Shown: positions 24,195-32,368, counted from the first letter of the stretch. The stretch is 64,000 nt of DNA from Tenggerimyces flavus (GCF_016907715.1 NZ_JAFBCM010000001.1:3782001-3846000); one strand, 5' to 3'. Made by a program: numbers and translations. The notes: generated by a model from the letters alone, not told the origin.

Positions 24195-25892
24195 TCAGTC
24201 CGCCAGGGAGGCGACCAGCTTCGGACGGATCGAGGTCGGCCAGTTCCGCTGCACGCCGCGGCGGTCGAGGTAGGTCGCGAACTGCGCGAACGTCGGCGCG
24301 CTCGTCAGCAGCGACGTCGGCTGCAGGTTGCGGTTCAGTGCGAAGGCCAGGGCGTGGCCGGCGGACTCGCCGATGTTCCACTCCACCGGGTGGTACCGGT
24401 AGCAGCCGTTCGTGATGTGCGTCGTCCCGATCGCCTTGCCGCCCACCAGCACGTTCGTCACCTCGCGCGGCACCAGCGCCCCGAGCGGGATCTGGAACGG
24501 GTAGGTCGGGATGTGCAGCCCGTGCGGATAAGCCGCCGTGGTGTGGATGTCGATCGGGCCGGCGCCGATTCCCACCGACTGGGAGAACGTGTGCGCGGTC
24601 TTCGCGCCCGGGAAGCGGGCCTGTCGCGCGTCGACGCCCACGTGGAACTCGAGGATCGGCCGGTGCGACAGGATCCGTCGCGACTCGCGGATGTACGGGT
24701 ACAGCGCCAGCCCGGTCGCCGAGCCCACCGACGAGGGCGCGAGGAACAGCCGCGACCAGCCGTTCCCCTTGCCGTCTGGCCGCGGATGCGCCCGCTGGAA
24801 GTACTCCACCAGCCCGCGCGTCTGCTCCTCCCCGCGCGTGACCGTCGCCGCGAACGCGCGCGGGTCCGTCGGCCCCGCGGCGGGCAGCAGCAGGTCGAGG
24901 CAGTCGTTCTCCGGCTGGTTGAGCAGCGTGATGTCGCCGAACCCGCGGTCGACGAGGTGCCCCGCGTACCGGGCGCGACGGTACTGCCAGAAGTTGCGGC
25001 CCTCGTTCCACAGCCAGTTGCGGCTCGGGTCGAACACGTCCCGGCCGTTGCGCCCGAACGTGCGATAGATCGGCTCGAACTCCTTGAACAGCGGGCTGCG
25101 CACCGGCTCGCCCAGCCGGGTCGGTGTGTATCCCACGGCCGCGACCACCGTGAACGCCTGCTGGCACATCGGGTCGGCGTAGTCCCACGGGTTGTGCAGC
25201 TCGCCGGTCCCGCCGTTGCCGGCGCCGCCCTTCTCGCGCCCCACGATGTGTGGGATGTTCGCGAGCGGCAGCAGGTCGCCCAGCTCGGTCGCCTCGACGA
25301 CGTACCGCGGCCGGACCACCTGCTCGCCCTTCGGCGTCGCGAACCGCACCTCGGTCACGACCTTGCCCGACCGCGTCGCGCTGATCGGGCGGGAGTTGAG
25401 CAGGAGCCGGAGCCGGCCGCTGGCCAGGTACGGCTCGAGCATGCCGCGCAGCACCTCGTGCCAGATGAACGGCTCCAACGACAGCCGCAGCGACCAGTGC
25501 TGCCCCGGGTCGAGGCGCGCGGCGTCCCGCGCCTTCTTCGTGACGGGGTAGTAGTCCTTGAAGTACTGCCGGGCCATCTCGCGCATGTCGAGGTAGAGCC
25601 GGGTCGCCCCGATGCCCTCCTCGATCCAGCTGTGCTCGTCCGGCGGCACGGCCTGGGAGGTCAGCTGGCCACCGACCCAGCCGGTCGGCTCGGTGAGAAC
25701 GACGGTCCGTCCGCCCTGCAGCAAGGCGAGTGCGGCCGCGACGCCGCCGGTGCCGCCGCCGACCACGAGGACGTCGACACCCGGCACCTTCTGCGGCATG
25801 GCGGACGCGGCAGCCGAACGGTCGACGCCGAGCGCGGCGACCGCCCCAGCGGCCACGGCAGACCGCAGCACCGAGCGTCGAGTGATGGCCAT
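24195..25892 (-). CDS. Tat-exported FAD-dependent oxidoreductase
   Basis: 565 residues. Twin-arginine signal (TRRSVLRSAVAAGAVAALG) and a dinucleotide-binding motif VLVVGGGTGGVAAAL near residue 42, followed by the GWVGGQLTSQAVPPDEH block typical of the FAD_oxidored family (xanthan-lyase-like). The C-terminal NVLVGGKAIGTTHITNGCYR block is the second FAD-contact region. The substrate is unknown. It is probably secreted with FAD bound. Confidence 0.85.
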   Translation of the reverse strand: MAITRRSVLRSAVAAGAVAALGVDRSAAASAMPQKVPGVDVLVVGGGTGGVAAALALLQGGRTVVLTEPTGWVGGQLTSQAVPPDEHSWIEEGIGATRLYLDMREMARQYFKDYYPVTKKARDAARLDPGQHWSLRLSLEPFIWHEVLRGMLEPYLASGRLRLLLNSRPISATRSGKVVTEVRFATPKGEQVVRPRYVVEATELGDLLPLANIPHIVGREKGGAGNGGTGELHNPWDYADPMCQQAFTVVAAVGYTPTRLGEPVRSPLFKEFEPIYRTFGRNGRDVFDPSRNWLWNEGRNFWQYRRARYAGHLVDRGFGDITLLNQPENDCLDLLLPAAGPTDPRAFAATVTRGEEQTRGLVEYFQRAHPRPDGKGNGWSRLFLAPSSVGSATGLALYPYIRESRRILSHRPILEFHVGVDARQARFPGAKTAHTFSQSVGIGAGPIDIHTTAAYPHGLHIPTYPFQIPLGALVPREVTNVLVGGKAIGTTHITNGCYRYHPVEWNIGESAGHALAFALNRNLQPTSLLTSAPTFAQFATYLDRRGVQRNWPTSIRPKLVASLAD

Positions 25893-25964
25893 TCCCGTTT
25901 GCCCTCCCAGTAACCCTGCGTGATCTTATGCCAGGATCCCAGACATTCGCCTCATTGGCCTCTA

Positions 25965-26002
25965 CCCAGAGTTGGGTTTTGGCACCTAACCAGGGTTAGG
26001 TG
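25965..26002. terminator. Two adjacent hairpins between two minus-strand genes
   Basis: ACCCAGAGTTGGGT (25965-25978) and CACCTAACC-AG-GGTTAGGTG (25983-26002, 9-bp perfect arms). The second contains the stop codon of the PNPOx-like gene (25996-25998). Probably a terminator for that gene, insulating it from the oxidoreductase downstream. Confidence 0.6.
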
Positions 26003-26439
26003 GCCGCCTGAAGCTGGACCCAGTCCTCGGTCAGGTCGGCGCTCAGCCACTGCTCAGGGCGGACGTGGACGATCAGCGAGTGCGGCCCGAGCGCCTGCCG
26101 TACGTACGTGTCCACGAGCTCCGGCGGCAGGTATCGCGCGGCGATCCGGACGCCGTCCTCGAACGTCGGGTTCTCGTTCCAGGTCACCGGTCCCTCGACC
26201 GTGACATACCGGTACGGCAGGTCGTCGGTGTGCACCGCGACCGTGAGCCGGCCCGAAACCCGCAGCAACCGGTCCTTCCGGGAGTCGCGGTCCATCCACA
26301 GGCTGACGTCGCCGCCGGGCGTGTAGTCGTACCAGATCGGCACCGCGAGCGGCGCCCGGCTGGTGCGGGCGATCGTGATCGTGGCGATGCGGTGGGGTTC
26401 GGCGAGGAACGCCTCTCGGGCGTCGACTGTCATCGGCAT
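25996..26439 (-). CDS. PNPOx-fold flavin/F420-binding oxidoreductase-like protein
   Basis: 147 residues with a split-barrel fold: FLAEPHRIATITIARTSRAP, WYDYTPGGDVSLWM, RKDRLLRVSGRLTVAVHTDD, YRYVTVEGPV. These match the pyridoxamine 5'-phosphate oxidase-like superfamily, whose actinobacterial members bind FMN or F420. The ATG at 26439 is followed two codons later by another (26433), so the exact start is open. Divergent from the AraC gene with only 82 nt between starts, so joint regulation is likely. Confidence 0.82.
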   Translation of the reverse strand: MPMTVDAREAFLAEPHRIATITIARTSRAPLAVPIWYDYTPGGDVSLWMDRDSRKDRLLRVSGRLTVAVHTDDLPYRYVTVEGPVTWNENPTFEDGVRIAARYLPPELVDTYVRQALGPHSLIVHVRPEQWLSADLTEDWVQLQAAT

Positions 26440-26521
26440 GCGTTCCAGCCAACCGCCGCGAACGGAGACGGGCGATGGCTGGACGTCTCCGTTCGATGTC
26501 AGCGCGTCTATGCTGGAGGAC

Positions 26522-27460
26522 ATGGACGCGCTGACCGACCTGCTCGACCACACCCGTGCCCGCGGCGCGTTCGTGGGGCAGACGTTCCTCACGCCGCCGT
26601 GGTCGTGGCGGTTCGACGCCTGCCCGCCGCTCGCGGTCGTGGCGGTCGCCCGGAGCGGCGCGTGGATCGACGCGGGGGAGGGGCCGGTGCGGCTCGACGA
26701 GGGCGACATCGCGCTGGTCCGCGGACCGGAGCCGTTCGTCATCGCCGACCCCGTGGACACGCCTGTGCAGGTCGTCTTCCAGCCCGACGGAACGTGCCAT
26801 GACCCCGCCGGCGCGGACATCAGCGCGACGATCCTGAACGGCACCCGTACCTGCGGCGACGGTCCGGACAGCCCGGCGCTGGTCCTGCTCGGCGAGTACA
26901 GCATCGGCGGCGAGGTCGACGGCCGGCTGCTCAACGCGCTGCCGCGGCTGATCGCGGTCAAGGCCGCCGAGCTCGTCGACTCCCCGCTGGGCCTGGTCGC
27001 CGACGAGATCGCCCGTGACGAGCCGGGCCAGCAGGCGCTGCTGGACCGGTTGCTCGACCTGCTGCTGATCCGTTCGCTGCGGGCCTGGTTCGCTCGGCCG
27101 GACGCGCGCGAGCCGTCCTGGTACATCGCGCAGAAGGACCCGGTGGTCGGCGAGGCACTGAGCCTGCTGCATGACGATCCCGCGCGCCCGTGGACGGTGG
27201 CCGAGCTGGCGCGGAAGGTCGGTGCTTCGCGGGCGTCGTTCGCCAAGCGGTTCGCCGAGCTCGTCGGCGAGCCGCCGATCGCGTACCTCACCGGCTGGCG
27301 GCTCTGCTGGGCCGCCGACCTGCTCACCGACAGCCAGCACACGGTCGACGCGATCGCGCGGCGGGTGGGCTATGCGAACGCGTACGCGCTCAGCGTGGCG
27401 TTCACGCGCCAGTACGGCGTCCGGCCGAGCGACTACCGCCGGTCGAGACGCTCGGGCTGA
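26522..27460 (+). CDS. AraC-family regulator with cupin sensor
   Basis: 312 residues. An N-terminal cupin-type domain (PWSWRFDACPPLAVVAVARSG, VRLDEGDIALVRG) precedes a C-terminal double helix-turn-helix (WTVAELARKVGASRASFAKRF; TVDAIARRVGYANAYALSVAF, RQYGVRPSDYR). TATGCT at 26509-26514 lies 7 nt before the ATG and suggests a leaderless message; GGAGGA lies within that gap. Family members with this architecture usually control an adjacent enzyme gene, here probably the divergent PNPOx-like gene. The 3' end overlaps the convergent glycosylase gene by 28 nt. Confidence 0.92.
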   Translation: MDALTDLLDHTRARGAFVGQTFLTPPWSWRFDACPPLAVVAVARSGAWIDAGEGPVRLDEGDIALVRGPEPFVIADPVDTPVQVVFQPDGTCHDPAGADISATILNGTRTCGDGPDSPALVLLGEYSIGGEVDGRLLNALPRLIAVKAAELVDSPLGLVADEIARDEPGQQALLDRLLDLLLIRSLRAWFARPDAREPSWYIAQKDPVVGEALSLLHDDPARPWTVAELARKVGASRASFAKRFAELVGEPPIAYLTGWRLCWAADLLTDSQHTVDAIARRVGYANAYALSVAFTRQYGVRPSDYRRSRRSG

Positions 27461-28233
27461 CAGGTCGGGCACCAGAACGTGACCCGCTGCCGGCCCGCCG
27501 GCCCCTGCTCGCCGCGCGCGACGAGCGTGGCGCAGCGCCGGCAGGCCTCGCCGCCGCGGCCGTACACCCAGTGCGAACGGCCGCGCCGCAGGTCGCCGGT
27601 CGTGGACTGCTCGGGGTGCTCGCGGTTCGTCCACAGCAGCTGGCGGGCGAGCCTGACCATGCGGTCGATGTCCTTCACGTCGCTCACCGGGGTCCACGGA
27701 TGCACGCCGCGCAGGAACAGCAGCTCGGCCTTGTAGAGGTTGCCGATCCCGGCCAGGTTGCGCTGGTCGAGCAGGGCGTCGCCGATCGCCTCGTCCGGCG
27801 CCTCGGTCAGGCGTCGTACGGCCTCGTCGGGATCCCAGTCGGGGCCGAGCAGATCGGGCCCGAGATGCCCGACCGCCGTCTCCTCGCGCCCGCTCGGCAG
27901 CAGCTCGACGACGCGGAGCAGCGAGCCGATCGCGACCCACTCGGTGTTGCCTAGCACGACCCGTACGCGGTGGTCGCCGGGTCCGGGGACGGTCCGCCCG
28001 GCGTGCAGGATCCGCCACGTGCCGTCCATGCCGAGGTGCGTGTGCAGCGTGAGGTCCTCCGACGTACGCAGGAGCAGGTGCTTGCCGCGCGACACGATCT
28101 CCTTGACCGTCTGACCCCGCAGGTCGGCGGTAGCGTGCTGTGGCACTCGCAGGTCGGCGAGCGTGAGCACCCGCCCGGCAAGCGCGCGATGCAGCCGGCG
28201 CGCGGTCAGCCATACGGTGTCACCTTCCGGCAT
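27433..28233 (-). CDS. Fpg/Nei-family DNA glycosylase (endonuclease VIII type)
   Basis: 266 residues. The N-terminal PEGD sequence provides the catalytic Pro2 and Glu3 after Met removal; the helix-two-turn-helix (DQRNLAGIGNLYKAELLFL) and the C-terminal zinc finger C-x2-C-x16-C-x2-C (CRRC ... CPTC) are intact. It removes oxidised bases and nicks the abasic site. The PEGDTV start is typical of actinobacterial Nei proteins. It overlaps the upstream esterase gene by 14 nt. Confidence 0.94.
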   Translation of the reverse strand: MPEGDTVWLTARRLHRALAGRVLTLADLRVPQHATADLRGQTVKEIVSRGKHLLLRTSEDLTLHTHLGMDGTWRILHAGRTVPGPGDHRVRVVLGNTEWVAIGSLLRVVELLPSGREETAVGHLGPDLLGPDWDPDEAVRRLTEAPDEAIGDALLDQRNLAGIGNLYKAELLFLRGVHPWTPVSDVKDIDRMVRLARQLLWTNREHPEQSTTGDLRRGRSHWVYGRGGEACRRCATLVARGEQGPAGRQRVTFWCPTCQPERLDRR

Positions 28234-28825
28234 GCCCCAGCCAGCTCCACCAGCCGGGCAGCACGAGCGAGGTGAGCAGCTCGTACCCCACCGCGCTCGG
28301 ATGCGCCCCGTCGCCGGCCGCGAGCCCCGCCCGCCACTGCCTGTTCTCGTGCAGCTCGGGCGTCAACGAGACGAACGCGATGTCCTGGCGGCGGGTGTAC
28401 TCCTTCAGCACGATCGTGAGCTCGAGCAGCCGCCGGTTGTGCGCGTCGTCGATCACCGCGGGCGGCCCGACGAGGAACAGGGGCAGCTTGTGGCTCTTGG
28501 CCCACTTGGCCATGTCGGAGAGCGCCGCGATCGTCTGGACGGCTTCGACCCGACGCTTGCCGTTCTCCTCCATCGTGTCGTTCACGCCGAAGGAGACGAC
28601 GAGCCGGTTGTCGGCACCGTCCGCGAGACGTCGGCCGGCCTCGTCGGGGAGGCGTTCGAGGACGTCCTGCGAGGTGTCGCGCCGAATGCCGAGGTTGTAC
28701 GCCGTGAGTGGGACGCGGTCCTTGCGCGACTTTGCCGCCACCCGCCCGACCCAGCCCAGTCCTTCGGGATCACCGACGCCCGCGACGTAGGAGTCGCCGA
28801 GGAAGCAGATCCGTACGTCGCTCAT
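28220..28825 (-). CDS. SGNH/GDSL-family hydrolase
   Basis: 201 residues. All four SGNH blocks are seen: FLGDSYVAGVG (nucleophile Ser), NLGIRRDT (block II Gly), SFGVND (Asn oxyanion) and GAHPSAVGY with the catalytic Asp/His pair. No signal peptide, so probably a cytoplasmic esterase or acylhydrolase. The ATG at 28825 (MSDVRICF) is preferred because the GDS motif normally sits within ~10 residues of the start; ATG at 28834 is also in frame. Confidence 0.9.
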   Translation of the reverse strand: MSDVRICFLGDSYVAGVGDPEGLGWVGRVAAKSRKDRVPLTAYNLGIRRDTSQDVLERLPDEAGRRLADGADNRLVVSFGVNDTMEENGKRRVEAVQTIAALSDMAKWAKSHKLPLFLVGPPAVIDDAHNRRLLELTIVLKEYTRRQDIAFVSLTPELHENRQWRAGLAAGDGAHPSAVGYELLTSLVLPGWWSWLGHAGR

Positions 28826-28884
28826 GCGGTCCATTCTGTCCGAGGGTTGACCTTGACGCTGGCGTGAATGTCGAGCATGTGGAT

Positions 28885-29476
28885 ATGACCAGTGTGATCG
28901 TCACCGGCGCGGGTACCGGAAGCGGCCGCCGCGACCGGATCGCCTCGGCGCTGCCGGGTGTCGACGTGCTCGTGAACAACGCGGCGGTCGTACCCAACGG
29001 CCTGCTCGGCACCATCACGCAAGCGCAGCTTGACAGCGCGTTCGCGACGAACCTGTTCGCGCCCATCCACCTCGCCCAGCTGCTGCTCCCGTCGCTCCAA
29101 GCTGGTGGTGGCGGAGCGATCGTGAACGTCAGCACGGCGATCGGTGGGCGTGGCTGGCCGGGCAACTCGGTGTACGGGGCGACGAAGGTCGCGCTGGACC
29201 TTCTCACGCGCACGTGGGCGATCGAGCTGGCGTCGTCCGGGGTGCGGGTCGTGGGGATCGCACCGGGGGTGACGGACACGCCCGTCCTGGAGCACAACGG
29301 CTTCTCCGCGGAACGGATCGCGGCTGTGGGCAAGCTGTTGGTGGAGCGGATCCCGCTGGGGCGGATCGCTCAGCCGGAGGGAGATCGCGCACTGGATCGT
29401 TCAGGCCGCTCGGCCGGAGGCTTCGTACGCCACGGGCTTTGTGTTGCCGGTGGATGGAGGGGGTAGCGTCACATAG
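28885..29476 (+). pseudogene. Decayed short-chain dehydrogenase (SDR)
   Basis: Two lesions. First, the TGAGTGSG cofactor motif is followed almost directly by VDVLVNNAAV, so ~50 residues of the Rossmann fold are missing. Second, an extra G in the run at 29377-29384 shifts the frame: the zero frame reads EGDRALDRSG, while the +1 frame restores the expected EIAHWIVQAARPE and VLPVDGGG and ends at TAG 29474-29476. The catalytic Ser and YGATK remain. The product is unlikely to be an active dehydrogenase. The MerR gene follows directly. Confidence 0.8.
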
Positions 29477-29839
29477 GTGAAGATCAGCGAGCTCGCGCGC
29501 CGTCCGGGGACGACCACGCGCGCGCTGCGCTACTACGAGGAGCAGGGGCTGCTCGGGCCGTCGCGCCGGTCGAACGGGTACCGCGAGTACGCCGATCCTG
29601 ACGTGCGGCGGGTGGCGAACATCCAGTACCTGCTGAGCCTCGGCACGGCGGACGTCCTCCTGTTTGTGGACTGCCTGGAGGTGGACTGGACCTCGCATGC
29701 CGCCTGCCCGCCGGCGGTCGAACTGGCGCGGCATCGGTTGGCCGAGCTCGACGAGCGATTGGCTTCGTTGGCTGCCGTACGTTCGCGGCTCGCCTCGGTC
29801 GTGGCCGATGGCGAGCGGCAACTGGCAGAGGCGGGCTGA
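29477..29839 (+). CDS. MerR-family transcriptional regulator
   Basis: 120 residues: winged helix (MKISELARRPGTTTRALRYY, EEQGLLGPSRRSNGYREY) and a dimerisation coiled coil (LAELDERLASLAAVRSRLA). Two cysteines (DCLEVDW, ACPP) could be sensory. TAGCGT at 29464-29469 lies 7 nt before the GTG, a leaderless arrangement. The stop overlaps the nitroreductase start (TGATG), so the pair is an operon and the regulator probably controls it. Confidence 0.92.
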   Translation: MKISELARRPGTTTRALRYYEEQGLLGPSRRSNGYREYADPDVRRVANIQYLLSLGTADVLLFVDCLEVDWTSHAACPPAVELARHRLAELDERLASLAAVRSRLASVVADGERQLAEAG

Positions 29840-30432
29840 TGGAGTTCAGCGACGTCGTGTTGCGCCGCCGGATGGTGCGCAACTTCGCCGACCGTCCGGT
29901 GGACCCGGAGGTGGTGCAGCGGGTGCTGACGAACGCCCTGCACGCACCGTCCGCTGGCTTCAGCCAGGGGTGGGGATTCCTGGTGCTGGACACTCCGGAG
30001 GCCGTCGCGCGATTCTGGGCGGCGACGGTCGGGGAGGGCGAGCCGGACCGCTGGATGCGCGGCATGCGGCGCGCGCCGGTGTTGATCGTGGCGCTCTCGA
30101 ACAAGTCGGCGTACCTCGACCGCTACGCCGAGCCCGACAAGGGCTGGACCGACCGCGACGAGGCGCGCTGGCCGGTGCCGTACTGGCACATCGACACCGG
30201 CATGGCTGCGTTGCTGATGTTGCTGACGGCGACGGACGAGGGCTTGGGCGCGTGCTTCTTCGGAGTGCCCGCGGCGAAGCTGTCGCCGTTCCGTACGGCG
30301 TTCTCGGTGCCGGAGGAGTTCTCGCCGGTCGGCGTGATCGCCCTGGGCCACCGGCTGCCGGACACGTTGTCGCCGTCGCTAAAGCGTGGACGCCGTCCGC
30401 TTGGGGAAGTGGTCCACCGCGGCGGTTGGTAG
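29839..30432 (+). CDS. Nitroreductase-family flavoprotein
   Basis: 197 residues. The FMN-binding N-terminus ([33 protein letters not shown]) and the C-terminal [10 protein letters not shown] block identify the nitroreductase family, which reduces nitro, quinone or related compounds with NAD(P)H. Translationally coupled to the MerR regulator, which suggests induction by a redox-active compound. The 3' end overlaps the convergent nuoB by 54 nt. Confidence 0.92.
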   Translation: MEFSDVVLRRRMVRNFADRPVDPEVVQRVLTNALHAPSAGFSQGWGFLVLDTPEAVARFWAATVGEGEPDRWMRGMRRAPVLIVALSNKSAYLDRYAEPDKGWTDRDEARWPVPYWHIDTGMAALLMLLTATDEGLGACFFGVPAAKLSPFRTAFSVPEEFSPVGVIALGHRLPDTLSPSLKRGRRPLGEVVHRGGW

Positions 30433-30936
30433 CTTCTCGTCGCGGCTCTCGCGTGGCTTGAGGTTGCCGCTGATGTCGGAGCCGCGGATCTTGTCGTGGA
30501 GCTTGAGCAGCGCGTCGATCAGCATCTCCGGGCGGGGTGGGCAACCGGGGATGTACATGTCGACGGGAACGATGTGGTCGACGCCCTGCACGATCGCGTA
30601 GTTGTTGAACATGCCGCCGCTGCTGGCGCAGACGCCCATCGCCATGACCCACTTCGGGTTGGGCATCTGGTCGTACAGCTGCCGTAGAACGGGTGCCATC
30701 TTCTGGCTGACCCTGCCGGCGACGATCATCAGGTCGGCGGCTCTTGGGGTGGCGCGGAACGCGTCGAGCCCCCAGCGGCTGAAGTCGTGCTTGGGCGCGC
30801 CGGCGGCCATCATCTCGAACGCGCAGCAGGCCAGGCCGAACGTGAGCGGCATCAGGCTGGCTTTGCGAACGTAGCCGACGAGCTTCTCGGTCTTGGCGAG
30901 CAAAATCCCCGAGGGCAGGTGCTCCTCGATCCCCAT
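30379..30936 (-). CDS. nuoB: Stand-alone NuoB-like [4Fe-4S] subunit of complex I
   Basis: 185 residues. The four ligands of cluster N2 are present: Cys37 and Cys38 ([10 protein letters not shown]), Cys103 ([10 protein letters not shown]) and Cys132 ([10 protein letters not shown]). The gene lies alone, with no nuoA or nuoC alongside, so it is probably a second copy besides a full nuo operon. GGAGGA precedes this ATG; a longer frame runs back into a dispersed repeat and is not credible. Two TetR-type operators lie 47-83 nt upstream, matching one before the TetR gene at 31689. Confidence 0.9.
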   Translation of the reverse strand: MGIEEHLPSGILLAKTEKLVGYVRKASLMPLTFGLACCAFEMMAAGAPKHDFSRWGLDAFRATPRAADLMIVAGRVSQKMAPVLRQLYDQMPNPKWVMAMGVCASSGGMFNNYAIVQGVDHIVPVDMYIPGCPPRPEMLIDALLKLHDKIRGSDISGNLKPRESRDEKLPTAAVDHFPKRTASTL

Positions 30937-30982
30937 CAGTTCCTCCCAGACAGACGGCAAGAGGCCGCGCCGCGTGCCCTCG

Positions 30983-31019
30983 ACCGACCAGTCGGTCCAG
31001 TGCAGACCGACCAGTCGGT
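30983..31019. promoter_or_regulatory. Two TetR-type operators upstream of nuoB
   Basis: ACCGACCAGTCGGT occurs at 30983-30996 and again at 31006-31019, centres 23 bp apart. Each has 6-bp perfect arms. The reverse complement of the same 14-mer is at 31653-31666 before the TetR gene. Confidence 0.7.
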
Positions 31020-31038
31020 TGGTTGGAGAAGGTGGGCG

Positions 31039-31099
31039 GTTTCGAACCAGGGCGTGCCTGTAGCGATCTATTCGATAGAGGGACGCCCTGATTCGAAAC
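31039..31099. repeat. Inverted repeat with 17-bp arms
   Basis: 31039-31055 and 31083-31099 pair with one mismatch (GTTTCGAACCAGGGCGT against ACGCCCTGATTCGAAAC). The loop holds a second small palindrome (CTATTCGATAG). No T-run follows. Possibly another dispersed element; only one copy in the window. Confidence 0.65.
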
Positions 31100-31135
31100 A
31101 ACGCGGGGGACGCGCCGCAGCAGCTGAGCCATGGC

Positions 31136-31194
31136 GTTCGTATGAAGGGCACCTTCATACGAACCTATTGAATGAAGGTGCCCTTCATTCAAAC
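31136..31194. repeat. Double-hairpin dispersed repeat, copy B
   Basis: Same two-hairpin layout as 6962-7020 (56 of 59 positions identical). The first stem differs from copy A at two pairs, and both remain paired: T-G becomes C-G and A-T becomes T-A. Here it is not at a gene end but ~200 nt upstream of nuoB. Confidence 0.85.
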
Positions 31195-31343
31195 AGCGGA
31201 GCGGGAACGGCCACCTCCCGGCTTCATCTGAGCCACAAGAGACCGGGGGCGCACAAGCGACCTGCGCACGGCAGCAAAGCTGAACGACAAGCAAGCCTGG
31301 CCCGGGCACCCGTTCCCGGGGGAGGGGCGGCGCGTGAAAAACA

Positions 31344-31448
31344 GGTGGCCGGTCCGGGGCGAGTCAAGGGCCGCTCCGCGGTCGCGAAGCGACGTCGCCC
31401 CTCTGCGGAGCCGTCGCGACGCCCTTGACGCGCCCCGGACCGGCCACC
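31344..31448. repeat. 105-bp compound inverted repeat
   Basis: Outer arms of 28 nt (31344-31371 and 31421-31448) match at 27 positions; inside, GCTCCGC (31373-31379) pairs with GCGGAGC (31405-31411), and GTCGCGAAGCGAC-type palindromes fill the centre. A transcript would fold into a long GC-rich cruciform-like structure. Confidence 0.75.
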
Positions 31449-31560
31449 ACCATCGACCGCCGCAACAGCCCACGCCAGTTCCCAATGCCCAATGAGATCT
31501 CGTCGCGACTCCGCACGAAGAGAGCACCCAACCGAGGGATCTTCGCCCCACCCAGCCGCC

Positions 31561-31635
31561 GTGATCATGAACGTGATCATGAAGCCGCAACCGTCGTATA
31601 GACCACCACGCCTTCACGATCACGTACATGATCAC
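31561..31635. repeat. GATCATGAACGTGATCATG dispersed inverted repeat, copy B
   Basis: Arms 31561-31586 and 31610-31635. The first 24 nt are identical to copy A at 11098, the CCGTCGTATA segment of the loop is also shared, and the right arm differs at a few positions. Ends 17 nt before the TetR operator. Confidence 0.8.
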
Positions 31636-31652
31636 TAGGAACCCCGGCGTGG

Positions 31653-31666
31653 ACCGACTGGTCGGT
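31653..31666. promoter_or_regulatory. TetR operator at the TetR promoter
   Basis: ACCGACTGGTCGGT, the exact reverse complement of the two sites before nuoB. It ends 10 nt before TAAGGT (31677-31682), the likely -10 box, so bound repressor would block RNA polymerase. Confidence 0.7.
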
Positions 31667-31688
31667 CGCTCGAGGCTAAGGTGGCAGG

Positions 31689-32282
31689 GTGGCGAGGCGG
31701 GAGGATCGGGATACCAGGCGGCAGCAGATACTGGCTGCGGCCGCCGCGGTCATCGCGCACAAGGGCTACCACGGCGCGAGGATGGATGACGTCGTCGCCG
31801 AGGCAGGCCTCTCCAAGGGCGCGATCTACTGGCACTTCAAGAGCAAGGACGAGATCGCCATAGCGCTCGTCGACTACCTGTTCGACCTTCAGTTCTGGTC
31901 CATCCCCGAAGGCCCCGAAGGCGCGACCGTCAGGGACCGGTTCATGGCCCTCGTCGACAACATGGCCGAGCACGCCACCAAGAACCCCGAGTTCGGCACC
32001 CTCGCGTTCGAGCTCTACAGCCTCGCGCGACGCCTACCAGAGATGGCGAAGAAGCTCGAGCACAACTTCCACCGCACCATCGCCGACGCCACGACGCTTC
32101 TCGACGAGGGCACAACAAGAGGCGAGCTCGAGAACGTCGACACCAAGGTCGCAGCCGAGACCCTGGTCGCCATGATCGACGGCATCATCGCGCACTGGAC
32201 GCTCGCTCCGCCGAACTCCGACCTCCGCGCCCGGCTCAGGGCCGCCACCGGTCTCCTGTTCGACAGTCTCGCCAAGTCCTGA
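31689..32282 (+). CDS. TetR-family regulator
   Basis: 197 residues. The HTH domain (RRQQILAAAAAVIAHKGYHG, MDDVVAEAGLSKGAIYWHFK) is followed by a helical ligand-binding domain. GTG is 6 nt after TAAGGT, a leaderless start. The operator ACCGACTGGTCGGT sits in its own promoter and twice before nuoB, so autoregulation and control of nuoB are likely. The ligand is unknown. Confidence 0.93.
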   Translation: MARREDRDTRRQQILAAAAAVIAHKGYHGARMDDVVAEAGLSKGAIYWHFKSKDEIAIALVDYLFDLQFWSIPEGPEGATVRDRFMALVDNMAEHATKNPEFGTLAFELYSLARRLPEMAKKLEHNFHRTIADATTLLDEGTTRGELENVDTKVAAETLVAMIDGIIAHWTLAPPNSDLRARLRAATGLLFDSLAKS

Positions 32283-32321
32283 ACGCGGCGCCAGCGAGAC
32301 GCCAGCGGGACGCCAGAACGA

Positions 32322-32368
32322 GAAAGCGCTTGCCGGGTCTACGCTTGACAACTTGTGCAAGCGTTTTC
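32322..32368. promoter_or_regulatory. Paired LacI-type operators with -35 box, ABC importer operon
   Basis: GAAAGCGCTTGC (32322-32333) and its near-perfect inverse GCAAGCGTTTTC (32357-32368) lie 35 bp apart centre to centre, with TTGACA (32345-32350) between them. The AAGCGCTT core is typical of LacI/GalR operators. The promoter would drive the solute-binding protein gene at 32469. Confidence 0.6.

Larger units (their letters stand above)
30937..31688. other. 752-nt non-coding region full of inverted repeats
   Basis: Between divergent nuoB and the TetR gene. In order: two TetR-type operators, a 17-bp-arm inverted repeat, copy B of the double-hairpin repeat, a 105-bp compound inverted repeat, copy B of the GATCATG repeat and a third TetR-type operator. 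No protein-coding frame here shows any domain. It looks like a landing site for dispersed non-coding elements. Confidence 0.75.

Noticed and set aside
30937-31158. N-terminal extension of nuoB (74 residues)
   Set aside because: The extension is a translation of the TetR operators and dispersed repeat; GGAGGA and the conserved NuoB start support ATG at 30936.
31224-31580. A 118-codon minus-strand frame in the nuoB-TetR intergenic region
   Set aside because: It covers the large inverted repeat, has Arg/Ala-rich composition and no recognisable domain or ribosome-binding site.
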